DNA of 64,000 bases from Ghiorsea bivora (GCF_000744415.1 NZ_JQLW01000007.1:1-64000), one strand, 5' to 3'; positions 1 through 9,033 are shown, numbered from the stretch's first letter. Notes: generated by a model from the sequence alone, not told the origin. Made by a program: numbers and translations.

Positions 1-243
1 AACTTCACCATGATCACCAATTAAACGCTTGCGGGAATAACCATTACGATGGTTATTTGTATCGCTACGCTCATGATGACCATAACCAAGATGTTCTTCC
101 ATCTCTGCACCAAGGGCTGTTTCAACCGTGAGTTTCGTTAATAGCTGACTAAGGCTCGATATGTCAGACTCAGTCTTCATATGCTTCGCCAACTCACTGG
201 CTAAGGCGACCAACTTTGGGTCATATTTGTCTTTCTTCTTCAT
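1..243 (-). CDS. IS256-family transposase, N-terminal part (partial)
   Basis: The minus-strand frame opens with ATG at 243 and stays open to the window edge, giving about 81 residues beginning MKKKDKYDPKLVALASELAK. The stretch LTVETALGAEMEEHLGYG followed by RNGYSRKR is the typical N-terminal signature of IS256/Mutator transposases, which cut and paste the element using a DDE catalytic centre. The catalytic residues would lie off the window. A CAGGAG-type ribosome site sits a few bases before the ATG. Whether the gene is intact cannot be judged. Confidence 0.85.
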   Translation of the reverse strand, partial: MKKKDKYDPKLVALASELAKHMKTESDISSLSQLLTKLTVETALGAEMEEHLGYGHHERSDTNNHRNGYSRKRLIGDHGEV

Positions 244-307
244 TATAAATACTCCTGTCAGCATTCTAGCTGTTTGAAATATTTACACAGTTGGATTTAC
301 AGTCTCC
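1..307 (-). mobile_element. IS256-family element, 5' end only (runs off window)
   Basis: This is the outer end of an IS256-type (Mutator-like) insertion sequence. Read on the minus strand it has a terminal sequence beginning GAGACTGTAAATCC at about 306, a short leader, then the start of the transposase at 243. It interrupts the IS3-type orfB: the last seven codons of that broken reading frame (ETVNPTV and stop) are encoded by this element's end. The other end and any target duplication lie outside the window. The exact boundary (305-308) is inferred from where homology to IS3 orfB appears to stop. Confidence 0.75.
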
Positions 308-886
308 AGCAAATGGCTAATGTATTCAGGTCCATTATCACAACGAATACTCTTGGGTTTACCACGCCACTCAATAATTTGATCCAGTGCACGAATCACG
401 CGTGTAGCAGGCAATGAAAAGTCCACTTCAATGGCTAAACCTTCACGATTAAAGTCATCAATCACATTAAACAACCTGTAACTTCGACCATCACTAAGTT
501 GATCATGCATAAAGTCCATAGACCAAGACTCATTTATAGCTTCAGGTACGGCTAAAGCCTCGGGCTTCTCCCTTGAGAGTCGCTTCTTTGGTTTAATGCG
601 CAAGTTCAATTCAAGCTCCCTATAAATCCGATATACACGTATGATTCCAGCCAAATCCTTTAACGTTACGAAGAAAAAAATAACATAAACCAAAGCCCCA
701 ATTACGTTGATTATGCGTAAGTCGAATAAGCCAATCAGCTATCACTTGGTTTTCTGTGTTGAGTTTTGGTTGGTACCGATAACACCGCTCGCTAACAACA
801 AAGCTCAAACATGCCATACGGATGCTAACGTTGCCTTTGGCAACAGCCTCCTTTGCCATGTCTCGACGCTCAGAAGGCTTTACCAC
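298..886 (-). pseudogene. IS3-family transposase orfB, frameshifted and truncated
   Basis: OrfB encodes the DDE integrase-like part of the IS3 transposase. The N-terminal piece (886 down to about 640) includes ERRDMAKEAVAKGNVSIRMAC and the HTH_21-type region. The C-terminal piece (about 660 down to 298) is in another frame and carries [37 protein letters not shown] and CDNGPEYIS, which contain the first two catalytic Asp motifs. A one-base loss near 640, at [12 protein letters not shown], separates them. The third catalytic residue (Glu) is missing because the frame runs into IS256 sequence. An A6G slippery run at 886-892 lies at the orfA/orfB junction, as expected for the normal -1 frameshift of this family. 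Confidence 0.85.
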
Positions 887-1218
887 TTTTTTGCCATGGC
901 TTCCTGAATAATCTCATATTTGAGGCGTTCTTCAGCATACATCTTTTTTAGACGACGGTTTTCTTCCTCAAGCTCTTTTAGCCTAGACATCATGGATGCA
1001 TCCATACCACCATATTTGCTGCGCCATTTATAAAATGTGGCACTGCTCATTCCATGAGTCCTGCACAATTCAGGAACAGGAACCCCTGCCTCTGCTTCCT
1101 TTAAAATGTTGATAATTTGACTATCACTATACCTTGATTTCTTCATCGTAAAATCTCCTGTTTTGATTGCTAGAAAATTCTACTTATAAACTCAAACATT
1201 TTTCGGGAGGATTACCCA
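308..1218 (-). mobile_element. IS3-family element, truncated by the IS256 insertion
   Basis: This is the left part of an IS3-type element on the minus strand: terminal TGGGTAATCCTCCCG at about 1218, then orfA, then orfB. The far end is cut at about 307 by an IS256-type element. The outer end abuts a 26-codon tail of IS21 istA, so this element itself landed inside or at the end of istA. With both an interruption and an internal frameshift in orfB, this copy looks dead. Confidence 0.8.
880..1146 (-). CDS. IS3-family transposase orfA (helix-turn-helix protein)
   Basis: This 88-residue protein has the IS3 orfA layout: an N-terminal helix-turn-helix (residues about 8-45, SQIINILKEAEAGVPVPEL and SSATFYKWRSKYGG) followed by a leucine-zipper-like coiled coil (RLKELEEENRRLKKMY). 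It binds the element's ends and is normally fused by -1 frameshifting to orfB. An AAAAAAG slippery run near its stop codon fits this. Its reading frame is intact although its partner is broken, so it may still be made without enabling transposition. Confidence 0.9.
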   Translation of the reverse strand: MKKSRYSDSQIINILKEAEAGVPVPELCRTHGMSSATFYKWRSKYGGMDASMMSRLKELEEENRRLKKMYAEERLKYEIIQEAMAKKW

Positions 1219-1297
1219 ACTTTCTAATCATTCAGTACTAACAAATGACGGGGTATCCAGTCATGAAAATATCCGTGGTAATAAATATTTCCACTAA
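1219..1297 (+). pseudogene. istA: istA 3' remnant (IS21 transposase tail)
   Basis: The frame ending at TAA 1295-1297 reads LSNHSVLTNDGVSSHENIRG followed by NKYFH. The HENIRG-type tail immediately upstream of istB is characteristic of IS21 IstA transposases. The rest of istA has been displaced by the IS3-type element whose terminus is at about 1218. Too short to be functional. The call rests on position and the short tail motif. Confidence 0.6.
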
Positions 1298-1312
1298 TCA
1301 AGGAGGCTCAAT

Positions 1313-2047
1313 ATGAGCGTACAACAAGTAAAACAAAAAATGGTTCAACTAGGGCTTCATGGGATGGAACAATCCTTTGAAAATCAAATGAGGTTACCAA
1401 ACTTTCGAGAACTCTCTTTCGAAGACCGAATTGCAATCATGCTGGACAATGAGGAAACATGGCGAGAAAACAAGCGCCTTGAGCGCCTATTAAGATCTGC
1501 CAAGCTTAGAGAGCAAGCGTGCATGGAAGATATAGACTACAACCCAAAGCGTGGCTTGGATAAATCAGCTCTTGCATCGTTGAGTACATGTGACTGGATT
1601 GATAGAGGTCAAAACATGATTATTACAGGCGCGACAGGTGCTGGTAAAACTTGGTTAGCTTGTGCACTCGGAAATCAAGCCTGCAGAAAAGGATTGAAAA
1701 CGAAATTTTATCGCATTCCCTTACTCTTAGAAGAGCTAGCTGATTCACATAAAGACCTCACCTTTGCTAGGAAACTTAATCAAATTGCAAAACTTGATTT
1801 ACTGATTCTAGATGATTTTGGGCTTACTAAATTTGATGCATCTGCTCGGCGCGAGTTACTTGAAGTTGCAGAATGTCGAAGCGGGCTTAAATCAACAATT
1901 ATTACCACACAGTTGCCCGTTGAGAAGTGGCATGATTGCTTGAGCTCAGGAAACCCTACAGCAGCAGATGCAATTATTGATAGGCTCACAGGAAGCTCTC
2001 ACCGAATTGTGTTAAAAGGCGATTCAATGCGAACTCGAAAGGTGTAA
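1313..2047 (+). CDS. istB: IstB, IS21-family transposition helper ATPase
   Basis: This 244-residue AAA+ ATPase is the helper of IS21 transposase. It is DnaC-like and forms assemblies on target DNA that recruit IstA. The N-terminal domain contains ENQMRLPNFRELSFEDRIAI. The Walker A motif is GATGAGKT (about residues 105-112), Walker B is LDLLILDDFG, and the C-terminal part has DRLTGSSHRIVLKGDSMR. A strong AGGAGG site is at 1300-1305. It appears full length (family about 240-265 residues), but its partner istA is a stub, so the element is immobile unless complemented. Confidence 0.95.
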   Translation: MSVQQVKQKMVQLGLHGMEQSFENQMRLPNFRELSFEDRIAIMLDNEETWRENKRLERLLRSAKLREQACMEDIDYNPKRGLDKSALASLSTCDWIDRGQNMIITGATGAGKTWLACALGNQACRKGLKTKFYRIPLLLEELADSHKDLTFARKLNQIAKLDLLILDDFGLTKFDASARRELLEVAECRSGLKSTIITTQLPVEKWHDCLSSGNPTAADAIIDRLTGSSHRIVLKGDSMRTRKV

Positions 2048-2055
2048 TTAGGAAT

Positions 2056-2079
2056 GGGTGCCGGTGGCACCCTTTTTTT
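2056..2079 (+). terminator. Rho-independent terminator after istB
   Basis: A perfect 7-bp stem (GGGTGCC / GGCACCC, loop GGT) is followed by seven T residues. It lies 9 bases after the istB stop codon. Confidence 0.85.
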
Positions 2080-2160
2080 GATACCAGCATGGCTTTTTGA
2101 ATAATTATAGGCTGGTCTGCTTAATAATTGTGGGCTGGCTTTTTAAGTGCCATTCTATAT

Positions 2161-2841
2161 TTACTCGACTGAATCACGCATTTGATGGGTTTTAAATACA
2201 TCTTTTATCATCAATTTCCACAATGTAATATGCTCATGATTCAATGCCACATTGGGCTGAAGCATAAAAGCTGCAATGGTTTTACGAAATCCTGAGTGAA
2301 GCTTAAAACCATTTGCTTTGGCACAATTTGCGCACAATAAGTGTCCTTGTCGCCAATACATATCATGATTAAGGTCAACAGGTTCTACACAGTGCCAACA
2401 ATGGTTTAAGTCGCCAGTCCAGCCTGATTGTTCTAGCATAGCCCAAGTTGCTGCACATAAACCAGCATCTTCAGGGCGCTCTGAGAGTAGGGCACAGGCT
2501 TGATTTAGTTCTGCATAACCATTGCTTACCCCATCAGGGAAAAGGGTGGATGCGGTGGCTAACAATGTTTGCCCTGCCAGCATCATAGGCTCTGGAAGCA
2601 GCGTGGTGAAGCGTTGTACTTCAAGTAATGTCCCCATGGTGCCAGTTCGAGGTTCTTTCCAACGCAGCTGTAGGGCATGTAAAGGCATTAAAGCTGCCCG
2701 AAAAGGACTATTGGCTCGCCTTGCACCACGCGCCATAAGACTTATACGCCCATGCTGCTGTGTTAAGCAGTGCAAAATCAATGAGGAATCGCTATAAGCA
2801 ATACTGCGTAATAAAAGGGCGTGGTCCCTTTGTTCTGCCAT
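2161..2841 (-). CDS. recO: DNA repair protein RecO
   Basis: RecO acts in the RecFOR pathway, loading RecA onto SSB-coated single-stranded gaps and annealing strands. The 226-residue protein starts with the OB-fold segment (RDHALLLRSIAYSDSSLIL, GRISLMARGARR). It carries a zinc-finger-like pair C148-x2-C151 and C170-x2-C173 in the C-terminal helical domain. Length is slightly under the 242 residues of E. coli RecO. It lies directly downstream of era (stop of era at 2848), the common proteobacterial order era-recO. Confidence 0.93.
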   Translation of the reverse strand: MAEQRDHALLLRSIAYSDSSLILHCLTQQHGRISLMARGARRANSPFRAALMPLHALQLRWKEPRTGTMGTLLEVQRFTTLLPEPMMLAGQTLLATASTLFPDGVSNGYAELNQACALLSERPEDAGLCAATWAMLEQSGWTGDLNHCWHCVEPVDLNHDMYWRQGHLLCANCAKANGFKLHSGFRKTIAAFMLQPNVALNHEHITLWKLMIKDVFKTHQMRDSVE

Positions 2842-2847
2842 GGGTAT

Positions 2848-3792
2848 TTATAAGCCGAGTTCGTGTAAAATACCGGGTTTATCAAACCAATCTTTTTGGA
2901 CTTTAACCCATAATTTTAGGTTTACTTTACAGCCCAATAAATCTTCTAAACCTTCGCGCGTTTTGATGCCTATATGTTTCATCAATTCGCCACCTTTACC
3001 AATCACCATAGGTTTATGTCGTTCTGTGGCGACGAGAATGACTGCTGTGATTTCAATTTTATCACCCAAATCAACAAAATCTTCAATGTCTACCGCTGTT
3101 TGAAAGGGAATTTCTTGGTACATAGATAAAAATACTTGCTCACGCACATATTCTGCAGCCATTTGTCGCTGGGATTGGTCGGTAAACCATTCAGGATCAT
3201 ACATGGGTTGACGTTTGGGCAAGTGTTTGCTGATTTCTTTGACTAAAGCAGGAACTTGAGAGCCTTTTTTAGCTGAAATAGGTATATAAGCATCGGCTTT
3301 GGGGTCAAGCTGTTGAATTTCTTGTAAGCGGGGCAGCAGTCTATCTTTATTGGACTGGTCAATTTTATTGATGACATGAATACGTGGTTTATCCAAACGC
3401 CCATCAGCAAAACGCTCAATCAATGCCATCGTACCTCTATCCATGGGTTTGGAGCCATCTTGCATAATGCAAAGTACATCGGCTTCTTCAGCAGCTGTGT
3501 ATGCCACTTTCACCATATTGCGGTTGAGTTGTTGCGACCCTTTATGAATGCCTGGTGTATCCACAAATACAATTTGTTCGTTTTCATCACTGTGAATACC
3601 AAGAATTCTATGCCGTGTGGTTTGGGGTTTGGGTGTGACAATGGCAACTTTAGTACCAATGATTTTGTTCATTAAGGTTGATTTACCAACATTAGGCCGC
3701 CCCAAAAGAGCGACTGAACCACAGCGGTAATCTTCATTGTCTGTGGTAAATGTTTGTACATCATTAATCATATCTTCTAAAGATTTACTCAT
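2848..3792 (-). CDS. era: GTPase Era, 30S ribosome assembly factor
   Basis: Era is a Ras-like GTPase that binds 16S rRNA through a KH domain and checkpoints 30S maturation. The start is placed at ATG 3790-3792, giving 314 residues, because a GGAGG site lies just upstream; the open frame extends further inside prfB. Seen: G1 GRPNVGKS (31-38), DTPG (78-81), NKID, and a C-terminal KH segment with GKGGELMKHIG. It has about 16 more N-terminal residues before the G domain than E. coli Era. The start overlaps the prfB stop by 8 bases, implying translational coupling. Confidence 0.95.
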   Translation of the reverse strand: MSKSLEDMINDVQTFTTDNEDYRCGSVALLGRPNVGKSTLMNKIIGTKVAIVTPKPQTTRHRILGIHSDENEQIVFVDTPGIHKGSQQLNRNMVKVAYTAAEEADVLCIMQDGSKPMDRGTMALIERFADGRLDKPRIHVINKIDQSNKDRLLPRLQEIQQLDPKADAYIPISAKKGSQVPALVKEISKHLPKRQPMYDPEWFTDQSQRQMAAEYVREQVFLSMYQEIPFQTAVDIEDFVDLGDKIEITAVILVATERHKPMVIGKGGELMKHIGIKTREGLEDLLGCKVNLKLWVKVQKDWFDKPGILHELGL

Positions 3793-4919
3793 CGTCGGAA
3801 GCTCCTCCCTCGCGGGTAATACCCATAAGTTTTGCAGAGATGAAGTCGTCAATGTCACCATCTAAAAAGTTTTGTGTGTTGCTGGTTTCCATGCCTGTGC
3901 GTAAATCTTTAATACGCGAAGCATCAAGTACATAGGAGCGGATTTGATGCCCCCAACCAATGTCAGACTTGGTATCTTCAAGCCCTTGTTTCTCAGCTTG
4001 TTGCTTTTCAATTTCCAATTCATACAAACGTGCTTTAAGCATTTTCCAACAGTGTTCACGGTTTTTATGCTGTGAACGGTCACTTTGACACTGTACAACT
4101 ACGCCCGATGGTTCATGGGTCATGCGTACTGCGGAATCGGTTTTATTGATGTGCTGACCACCAGAGCCTGATGCACGGTAAGTGTCTACACGCACGTCGG
4201 CGGGGTTGATTTCAATATCAATATCACGGTCAATGTCAGGGAAGGCAAATACTGAGGCAAAAGAAGTATGGCGACGATTTCCTGAATCAAAAGGAGACTT
4301 GCGAACAAGCCTATGTACACCAATTTCAGCTTTGAGGAAACCATAGGCATATTCACCTTTGATGGATACCGTGGCAGATTTAATACCAGCTTCTTCACCA
4401 GCCGTGCATTCAATCAATTCAGTTTTAAAACCTTTGCGCTCAGCCCAACGCAAATACATACGCAATAATATCTCTGCCCAATCTTGGGCTTCTGTTCCGC
4501 CTGAACCAGCGTTGATATCTAGGAATGCGGATTCAGCATCGGTTTCGCCGCCCAACATTTGTGCCAACTCAAAGGTCTCAATGTCTTTTTGTACTTTATC
4601 AATTTCGGCAACGGCTTCGAGTTTACTGTCTTGGTCATTTTCTTCCATGCCCATTTCAAACAGCATCGATGCTTCTTCAAGCGTATTTAATGTTTTATTG
4701 AAACCATTGATGGTGCGCTCTAGGGATGTTTTCTTTTGCATCAATTTTTGTGCTTCATCGGGGTTGTCCCACAGGCTTGGGTCTTCGGTTCGTGCGTCTA
4801 ATTCTTTTAATTCTTCAACCTTGGTATCAAGGTCAAAGTGACCTCCGCAGCGAATCCAATCGGCTGCTATAATCTTCGGCACGGGTTCTGAAACCCGAAA
4901 TTAAATCTTCAACGCTCAT
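3785..4919 (-). CDS. prfB: Peptide chain release factor 2, with programmed +1 frameshift
   Basis: RF2 terminates translation at UGA and UAA. The real start is ATG 4917-4919 (MSVEDLISGFRTRAEDYSSR); after 28 codons the frame meets an in-frame UGA (4833-4835). The sequence there is GGAGGTCACTTTGAC, the classical autoregulatory site: an internal Shine-Dalgarno-like run followed by CUU UGA C. A +1 shift continues as DLDTKVEEL, giving 377 residues. Anticodon-mimicking SPF (KSPFDSGNRRH) and catalytic GGQ (SGSGGQHINKTD) are both present. Low RF2 slows termination at the UGA and favours the shift, so RF2 regulates its own synthesis. Confidence 0.95.
4830..4850 (-). promoter_or_regulatory. prfB programmed +1 frameshift site
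   Basis: On the minus strand an SD-like GGAGG (rc of 4843-4847 region) precedes CTTTGA (4833-4838), the canonical CUU-UGA-C slip of RF2 genes. Frame before: LDSLRRSL then UGA. Frame after: DLDTKVEELKELDA. Both frames are conserved RF2 sequence, so the shift is real and not a sequencing error. Confidence 0.93.
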
Positions 4920-5117
4920 TCATCACTCCAACATGTATTTGTGCAAGGTTGGCAAAGCTACTATGCTTAAGGTTGAAAGCAATATATGTACAGCAGGCAG
5001 TGTTTTTTAGGGTTTATAAAAAGAACAGAGTATATAGCTTATGAAGGTTTATTTTATATTTTAATGAATAGGAGCCTCATTGTTGAAAAAAGAAAAATAC
5101 GTTCTTTTACCTCAGAA

Positions 5118-6281
5118 TTAAACGTTGTCTATTTGCTGCTTATGCGGAAGTTTTTTTATAACTTTCTTTAAGAATGGATGTTTTTCTAAGCTAGATGCAT
5201 AGTCCCGTGTACCTGAGATTAAATCTGCCATGCCAGTACACAAACGATTACCATAGTGCTTAAATACAATGTTACGTAACATTGTATTCGGATGATATAT
5301 AACTTTTGCTAATAAACGGGCAATACGAAGTTCATTTAAAATAGGTTGAATTGTTTGTGTTAGATATATTTTAACAACTTCTTCGGGATGTTCAAATGCT
5401 TGTGAAACAGCTTTGCCTGCGCCAAGACCACTTTGAATAGCATAGGTTAAACCTTCAGCTGTGATGGGGTCTGCCAAACCTGCGGTATCACCAACCAATA
5501 ACATACGCCCTCGGGCAAGAGGCTCAGAACGTGGAGATAAAGGAATGATAAAACCTTTTCGGTTTACAACCTTTGCACCTGTCAAACCAAGTGTTTGTAA
5601 ATAACCATCAAAGGCTTGTTGCAGTTGTGTTTTGCATGTTTTGTTCATAACAGCTAAACCAATAGACAGGTGGTTTCCTTTGGGGAATACCCAGGCATAA
5701 CCACCACGTATGACACTAAAATCAAACATAGCATTTTGATGTGCTTTGAGTTGTTTGTCTGAAGCGTAAACATCAGCTTCTAACGATGGTAGCAATATGC
5801 GGTTATCTTTCCAAAACTGGTTGCTAAGTTTTGCCATTGCGCCCTCTGCAAATATGAGGTATTGGCTTGAGAATACACCTTGGTTACTTTCCAATATGAT
5901 GTTATTTTGAGTTGGGGTAATATGAAGTACGTTTGTATTGTCCCAAACTTGCACACCTAAACCGCTAGCATGTTTAATCAGTGCTTCATCAAATGATGAA
6001 CGGCAAACCATGGTTACCAAATCTTTTTGTGTTTCTACAAATTGCATATTGAGGTGTTTAGCCTTCATGGTGATTGTATGGCACTGCTGTTCAATGGGGT
6101 ACTTAATTTCACTTGGGATAAGTTTGACTGCGCGTTTTACCAAACCTCCGGCGCATACTTTTCTACGGGGTAAAATAAGTTTTTCAAGGACTGCAACACT
6201 GAGACCTTGTTTTGCAACCTCGATTGCAGCCATAGCCCCAGCAGGTCCTGCGCCAATGATAATAACATCAAACTTTTGCAT
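5118..6281 (-). CDS. Geranylgeranyl reductase family FAD-dependent oxidoreductase
   Basis: A 387-residue flavoprotein of the ChlP/digeranylgeranylglycerophospholipid reductase superfamily, which reduces isoprenoid double bonds or related substrates. Seen: N-terminal dinucleotide fold IIIGAGPAGAMAAIEVA (8-24), KVCAGGL (around 42-48, the usual RxxxCAGG segment) and the second FAD motif LLVGDTAGLADPITAEGL. The physiological substrate cannot be inferred; in bacteria, members act on quinone or isoprenoid side chains. A 200-base spacer separates it from prfB and it is divergent from lemA. Confidence 0.8.
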   Translation of the reverse strand: MQKFDVIIIGAGPAGAMAAIEVAKQGLSVAVLEKLILPRRKVCAGGLVKRAVKLIPSEIKYPIEQQCHTITMKAKHLNMQFVETQKDLVTMVCRSSFDEALIKHASGLGVQVWDNTNVLHITPTQNNIILESNQGVFSSQYLIFAEGAMAKLSNQFWKDNRILLPSLEADVYASDKQLKAHQNAMFDFSVIRGGYAWVFPKGNHLSIGLAVMNKTCKTQLQQAFDGYLQTLGLTGAKVVNRKGFIIPLSPRSEPLARGRMLLVGDTAGLADPITAEGLTYAIQSGLGAGKAVSQAFEHPEEVVKIYLTQTIQPILNELRIARLLAKVIYHPNTMLRNIVFKHYGNRLCTGMADLISGTRDYASSLEKHPFLKKVIKKLPHKQQIDNV

Positions 6282-6502
6282 TGTTTTAGTTTGGTCAATA
6301 AAAGACTGAATAGCAAGCGATATAAAATACTTACAGCTGAATACACAATGGGAAACATGTTCTGAAACAGTGGTTTAAACAAAGCTTTGACAAAGCTTTT
6401 ATTACCCAGCGCACCTCTTTCCAAGGTGCATAGTTGTTAACTTTTTGTTTCCTGTTGTTATACTGTTCGAAAGTAATTGGAAGTTGGTAAAAGGGGTTAG
6501 CT

Positions 6503-7099
6503 ATGACATTAGGCACTTTGGCACTTATTCTTTTAGGCATTTTTGTGTTGCTGGTTGTATGGATTGTGGTGATGTACAATCGTTTGGTGAGTTACAAAAA
6601 TATTTTTAAAAATAGTTTTTCACAAATTGATGTGCAACTTAACCGTAGGTATGACTTAATTCCGAATATTGTTGAAGCAGCAAAAGCTTATTTAAGCCAC
6701 GAGCGTGAAACCTTGGATGCAGTGATTTCGGCTAGGAATGCTGCAGCCTCGGCGATGAAAGCTGCCAAGGCTGACCCATCAAACGCACAAGCCATGCAAT
6801 CTTTGTTGACTGCTGAATCAGCTTTGGGCGGGGCGATGTTAAATTTTAATGCTCTGACAGAGGCTTACCCTGAGCTTAAAGCCAATGAAACCATTGCTCA
6901 ACTTCAAGAAGAGTTAACATCCACTGAAAATCGCATTGCTTTTGCTAGGCAGCGTTATAATGATGATGTGATGAACTACAATACACAACGGCAATTATTC
7001 CCAGACGTGTTGATTGCAAATATGTTTAATTTTGGGGAAGCTGTATATTTTGAACTGAGTAACCCAGAACAGGCAAAACCAATCCGCATTTCTCTGTAA
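6503..7099 (+). CDS. lemA: LemA family membrane protein
   Basis: A 198-residue LemA protein with one N-terminal transmembrane helix (about 4-25, rich in L/V/I) followed by a long helical domain. Diagnostic segments are YNRLVSYKNIFKNSFSQIDV, RRYDLIPNIVEAAKAYLSHE and NDDVMNYNTQ. LemA proteins often sit beside M48-type proteases, as here: the next gene begins 11 bases downstream. Biochemical function is not established. Likely co-transcribed with the M48 peptidase. Confidence 0.92.
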   Translation: MTLGTLALILLGIFVLLVVWIVVMYNRLVSYKNIFKNSFSQIDVQLNRRYDLIPNIVEAAKAYLSHERETLDAVISARNAAASAMKAAKADPSNAQAMQSLLTAESALGGAMLNFNALTEAYPELKANETIAQLQEELTSTENRIAFARQRYNDDVMNYNTQRQLFPDVLIANMFNFGEAVYFELSNPEQAKPIRISL

Positions 7100-7110
7100 T
7101 GATTGTGTAA

Positions 7111-9033
7111 ATGGATTTTTTCCAATACCAAGCTGCTGCCAAACGCAATACATTTTGGTTGTATGTGTTATTTGCAGTGGCGATGTTAACGATTGTGGTC
7201 GCTGTATATGCAGTTGTGACATTATCCTTGTATTTATTGCCTTTGTTGGTGCGTGATATGGCGGTACCCACCCAGTTTTGGGCGTTTGACCGATTTGTCA
7301 TGGTATCACTTAGCACAGTTTCACTTATATTGATGGGTAGTTGGTATAAAATTCGGCAATTAAAACAGGGTGGTGGGATTGCGATAGCCCAGATGTTGGG
7401 AGGTAGGCGTTTAAAGGCAAGCAAAGACCCGCTTGAGCGGCAATTACGGAATATTGTTGAAGAAATGGCAATTGCATCGGGTGTGCCTACACCTGCAGTT
7501 TTTATTTTAGAGCAACGTGGTATCAATGCGTTTGCGGCGGGTTATGCGTTTCATGATACTGCGATTGCGGTTACACGCGGTGCTATGGAAGTATTAAGTC
7601 GAGATGAGTTGCAGGGTGTCATTGCCCATGAATTTAGTCATATTTTACATGGTGACACTGGGCTTAAAATGCAAATGATGGGTTTATTGCATGGTATTAC
7701 GATGATTTCTGACGTGGGTATTTTGATGATTGCAGGGCGCTCATCGGTGAGTTATTCAGGGCGAATGCGTGGGTCACATCCTGTGATTATGTTATCTGGA
7801 GTATTGTTTTTTGCAGTGGGACTGTTGGGGATGTTGGCTGCAGATATGATTAAAGCCGCCATGTCTAGGCAGCGTGAATATTTGGCTGATGCATCGGCTG
7901 TGCAGTTTACGCGAAATCCTGAAGGTATTGGCAATGCGCTGAAAGTGATTGGTGGTTATCAAGCAGGCTCACGCTTACAGCTTCCTGAAATGCAACAGGT
8001 AAGCCACTTGTTTTTTGGTGAAGCGCTAAAAGTATGGTGGAAAAGCAATTGGTGGGCGAGTCATCCGCCACTTATATCCCGCATTCAACGTATTGACCCA
8101 AGGTTTCGTGGGCGTATTGCTAAGATTGATGAGCCTTCTGTACGGGCTAAAAACCAAGCTTTTGCTATTAGCCATTTTTCGCCACCACCCAATGCAGAAA
8201 CATTGCAACAGAATGTAGAGCAAGTGATGCAGTCTATTGGGGAGCCTGATGCTCAGCATTTAAATCGGGCGCACTATCTTATGCAACAAATACCCGAAGA
8301 TATTCATGATTTATTAAGTGATACCTTTGTTGCCAAATGTATGACCTACTTCCTTCTCTTGGATAGCAATAAAGAAATATCTTGGCAACAAATGCAAATG
8401 ATTTCGACTTTGGATGCTTCGCAAGCTTTGGCAGAGGTGTTACGGATTCGAAGCTTGATGCCCAATATGCGAGCTGAACTTAAATTGCCCATTTTAGATA
8501 TTGTTTCACCCCAACTTTCAGAATTGAGTGCTGAGCAACAGTGTGTGTTTTTAGACACACTGAAAAAGTTGATTGCTGCCAATAGAAAAGTGTCGTTGTT
8601 TGAATATTTATTGTATCAAAACTTTTTGTATAGCTTTGGTTTTAAGGGTAAGAAGTCACCCAACACATATATTCCCATTGCGCGGATGAAGGCTGAGGTT
8701 GAAATACTGCTTGATAGGGTTTGTTGTATGAATCAAACGAATAAACCTAGGCATATGAAGGCAAAAGCCTTGGCTCAGATATTTCCAAATGAAAAGGTGA
8801 AACAGGGTATAGGAAAATCAAACCTTAAAGATGTCATCAAGGCATTGGAAAAACTCAATGTATGTTCTTTTGAGGATAAAAAGAAGTTGTTGCAGGCTAT
8901 TGTTTATTGTGTGCTTAGTGATGGGCTGGTAAGCACGGAAGAATTAGAAACCATGCGCCTTATTTCGATGATGTTGGGGTGCCCAATGCCTTTGCTTTAT
9001 GAAGGAATCAACCCGTCACAGCTTCTAAACTAA
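7111..9033 (+). CDS. M48 family (HtpX-like) membrane metalloprotease with TerB-like tail
   Basis: A 640-residue integral membrane zinc protease. Helices lie around 15-45 and 62-78, with a further pair after the active site. The zinc site is HEFSH (173-177) with EYLAD (E257) as third ligand. The region after about residue 350 is unusual: long, helical, ending in a TerB-like segment (LLQAIVYCVLSDGLVSTEEL). HtpX-type proteases degrade misfolded membrane proteins. The lemA partner upstream suggests a joint envelope-stress role. The stop codon TAA coincides with the target duplication of a miniature element. Confidence 0.9.
   Translation: MDFFQYQAAAKRNTFWLYVLFAVAMLTIVVAVYAVVTLSLYLLPLLVRDMAVPTQFWAFDRFVMVSLSTVSLILMGSWYKIRQLKQGGGIAIAQMLGGRRLKASKDPLERQLRNIVEEMAIASGVPTPAVFILEQRGINAFAAGYAFHDTAIAVTRGAMEVLSRDELQGVIAHEFSHILHGDTGLKMQMMGLLHGITMISDVGILMIAGRSSVSYSGRMRGSHPVIMLSGVLFFAVGLLGMLAADMIKAAMSRQREYLADASAVQFTRNPEGIGNALKVIGGYQAGSRLQLPEMQQVSHLFFGEALKVWWKSNWWASHPPLISRIQRIDPRFRGRIAKIDEPSVRAKNQAFAISHFSPPPNAETLQQNVEQVMQSIGEPDAQHLNRAHYLMQQIPEDIHDLLSDTFVAKCMTYFLLLDSNKEISWQQMQMISTLDASQALAEVLRIRSLMPNMRAELKLPILDIVSPQLSELSAEQQCVFLDTLKKLIAANRKVSLFEYLLYQNFLYSFGFKGKKSPNTYIPIARMKAEVEILLDRVCCMNQTNKPRHMKAKALAQIFPNEKVKQGIGKSNLKDVIKALEKLNVCSFEDKKKLLQAIVYCVLSDGLVSTEELETMRLISMMLGCPMPLLYEGINPSQLLN

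Larger units (their letters stand above)
1219..2152 (+). mobile_element. IS21-family element, right part (istA tail, istB, right end)
   Basis: What remains of an IS21-type element: the last 26 codons of istA, an intact istB, a hairpin terminator, and the right end. The end holds two copies of a repeat resembling GGCTGG followed by TTTTTGA or TTTTTAA and AATAATT (about 2089-2145). IS21 ends usually carry such multiple transposase-binding repeats. The right boundary is placed at the terminal CA at 2151-2152, just before recO; it is inferred. Confidence 0.75.

Noticed and set aside
2848-3861. Longer Era reading frame starting at 3861
   Set aside because: The extra 23 residues lie inside the prfB gene and lack a ribosome site; the ATG at 3792 has GGAGG.
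4359-4841. 160-codon plus-strand frame opposite prfB
   Set aside because: Antisense to conserved RF2 sequence; serine-rich translation typical of a complementary-strand artefact.
3785-4882. prfB starting at the ATG in the 0-frame at 4882
   Set aside because: The N-terminal residues of that frame (MPKIIAADWIRCGGH) do not resemble RF2; the frameshifted reading from 4919 does.
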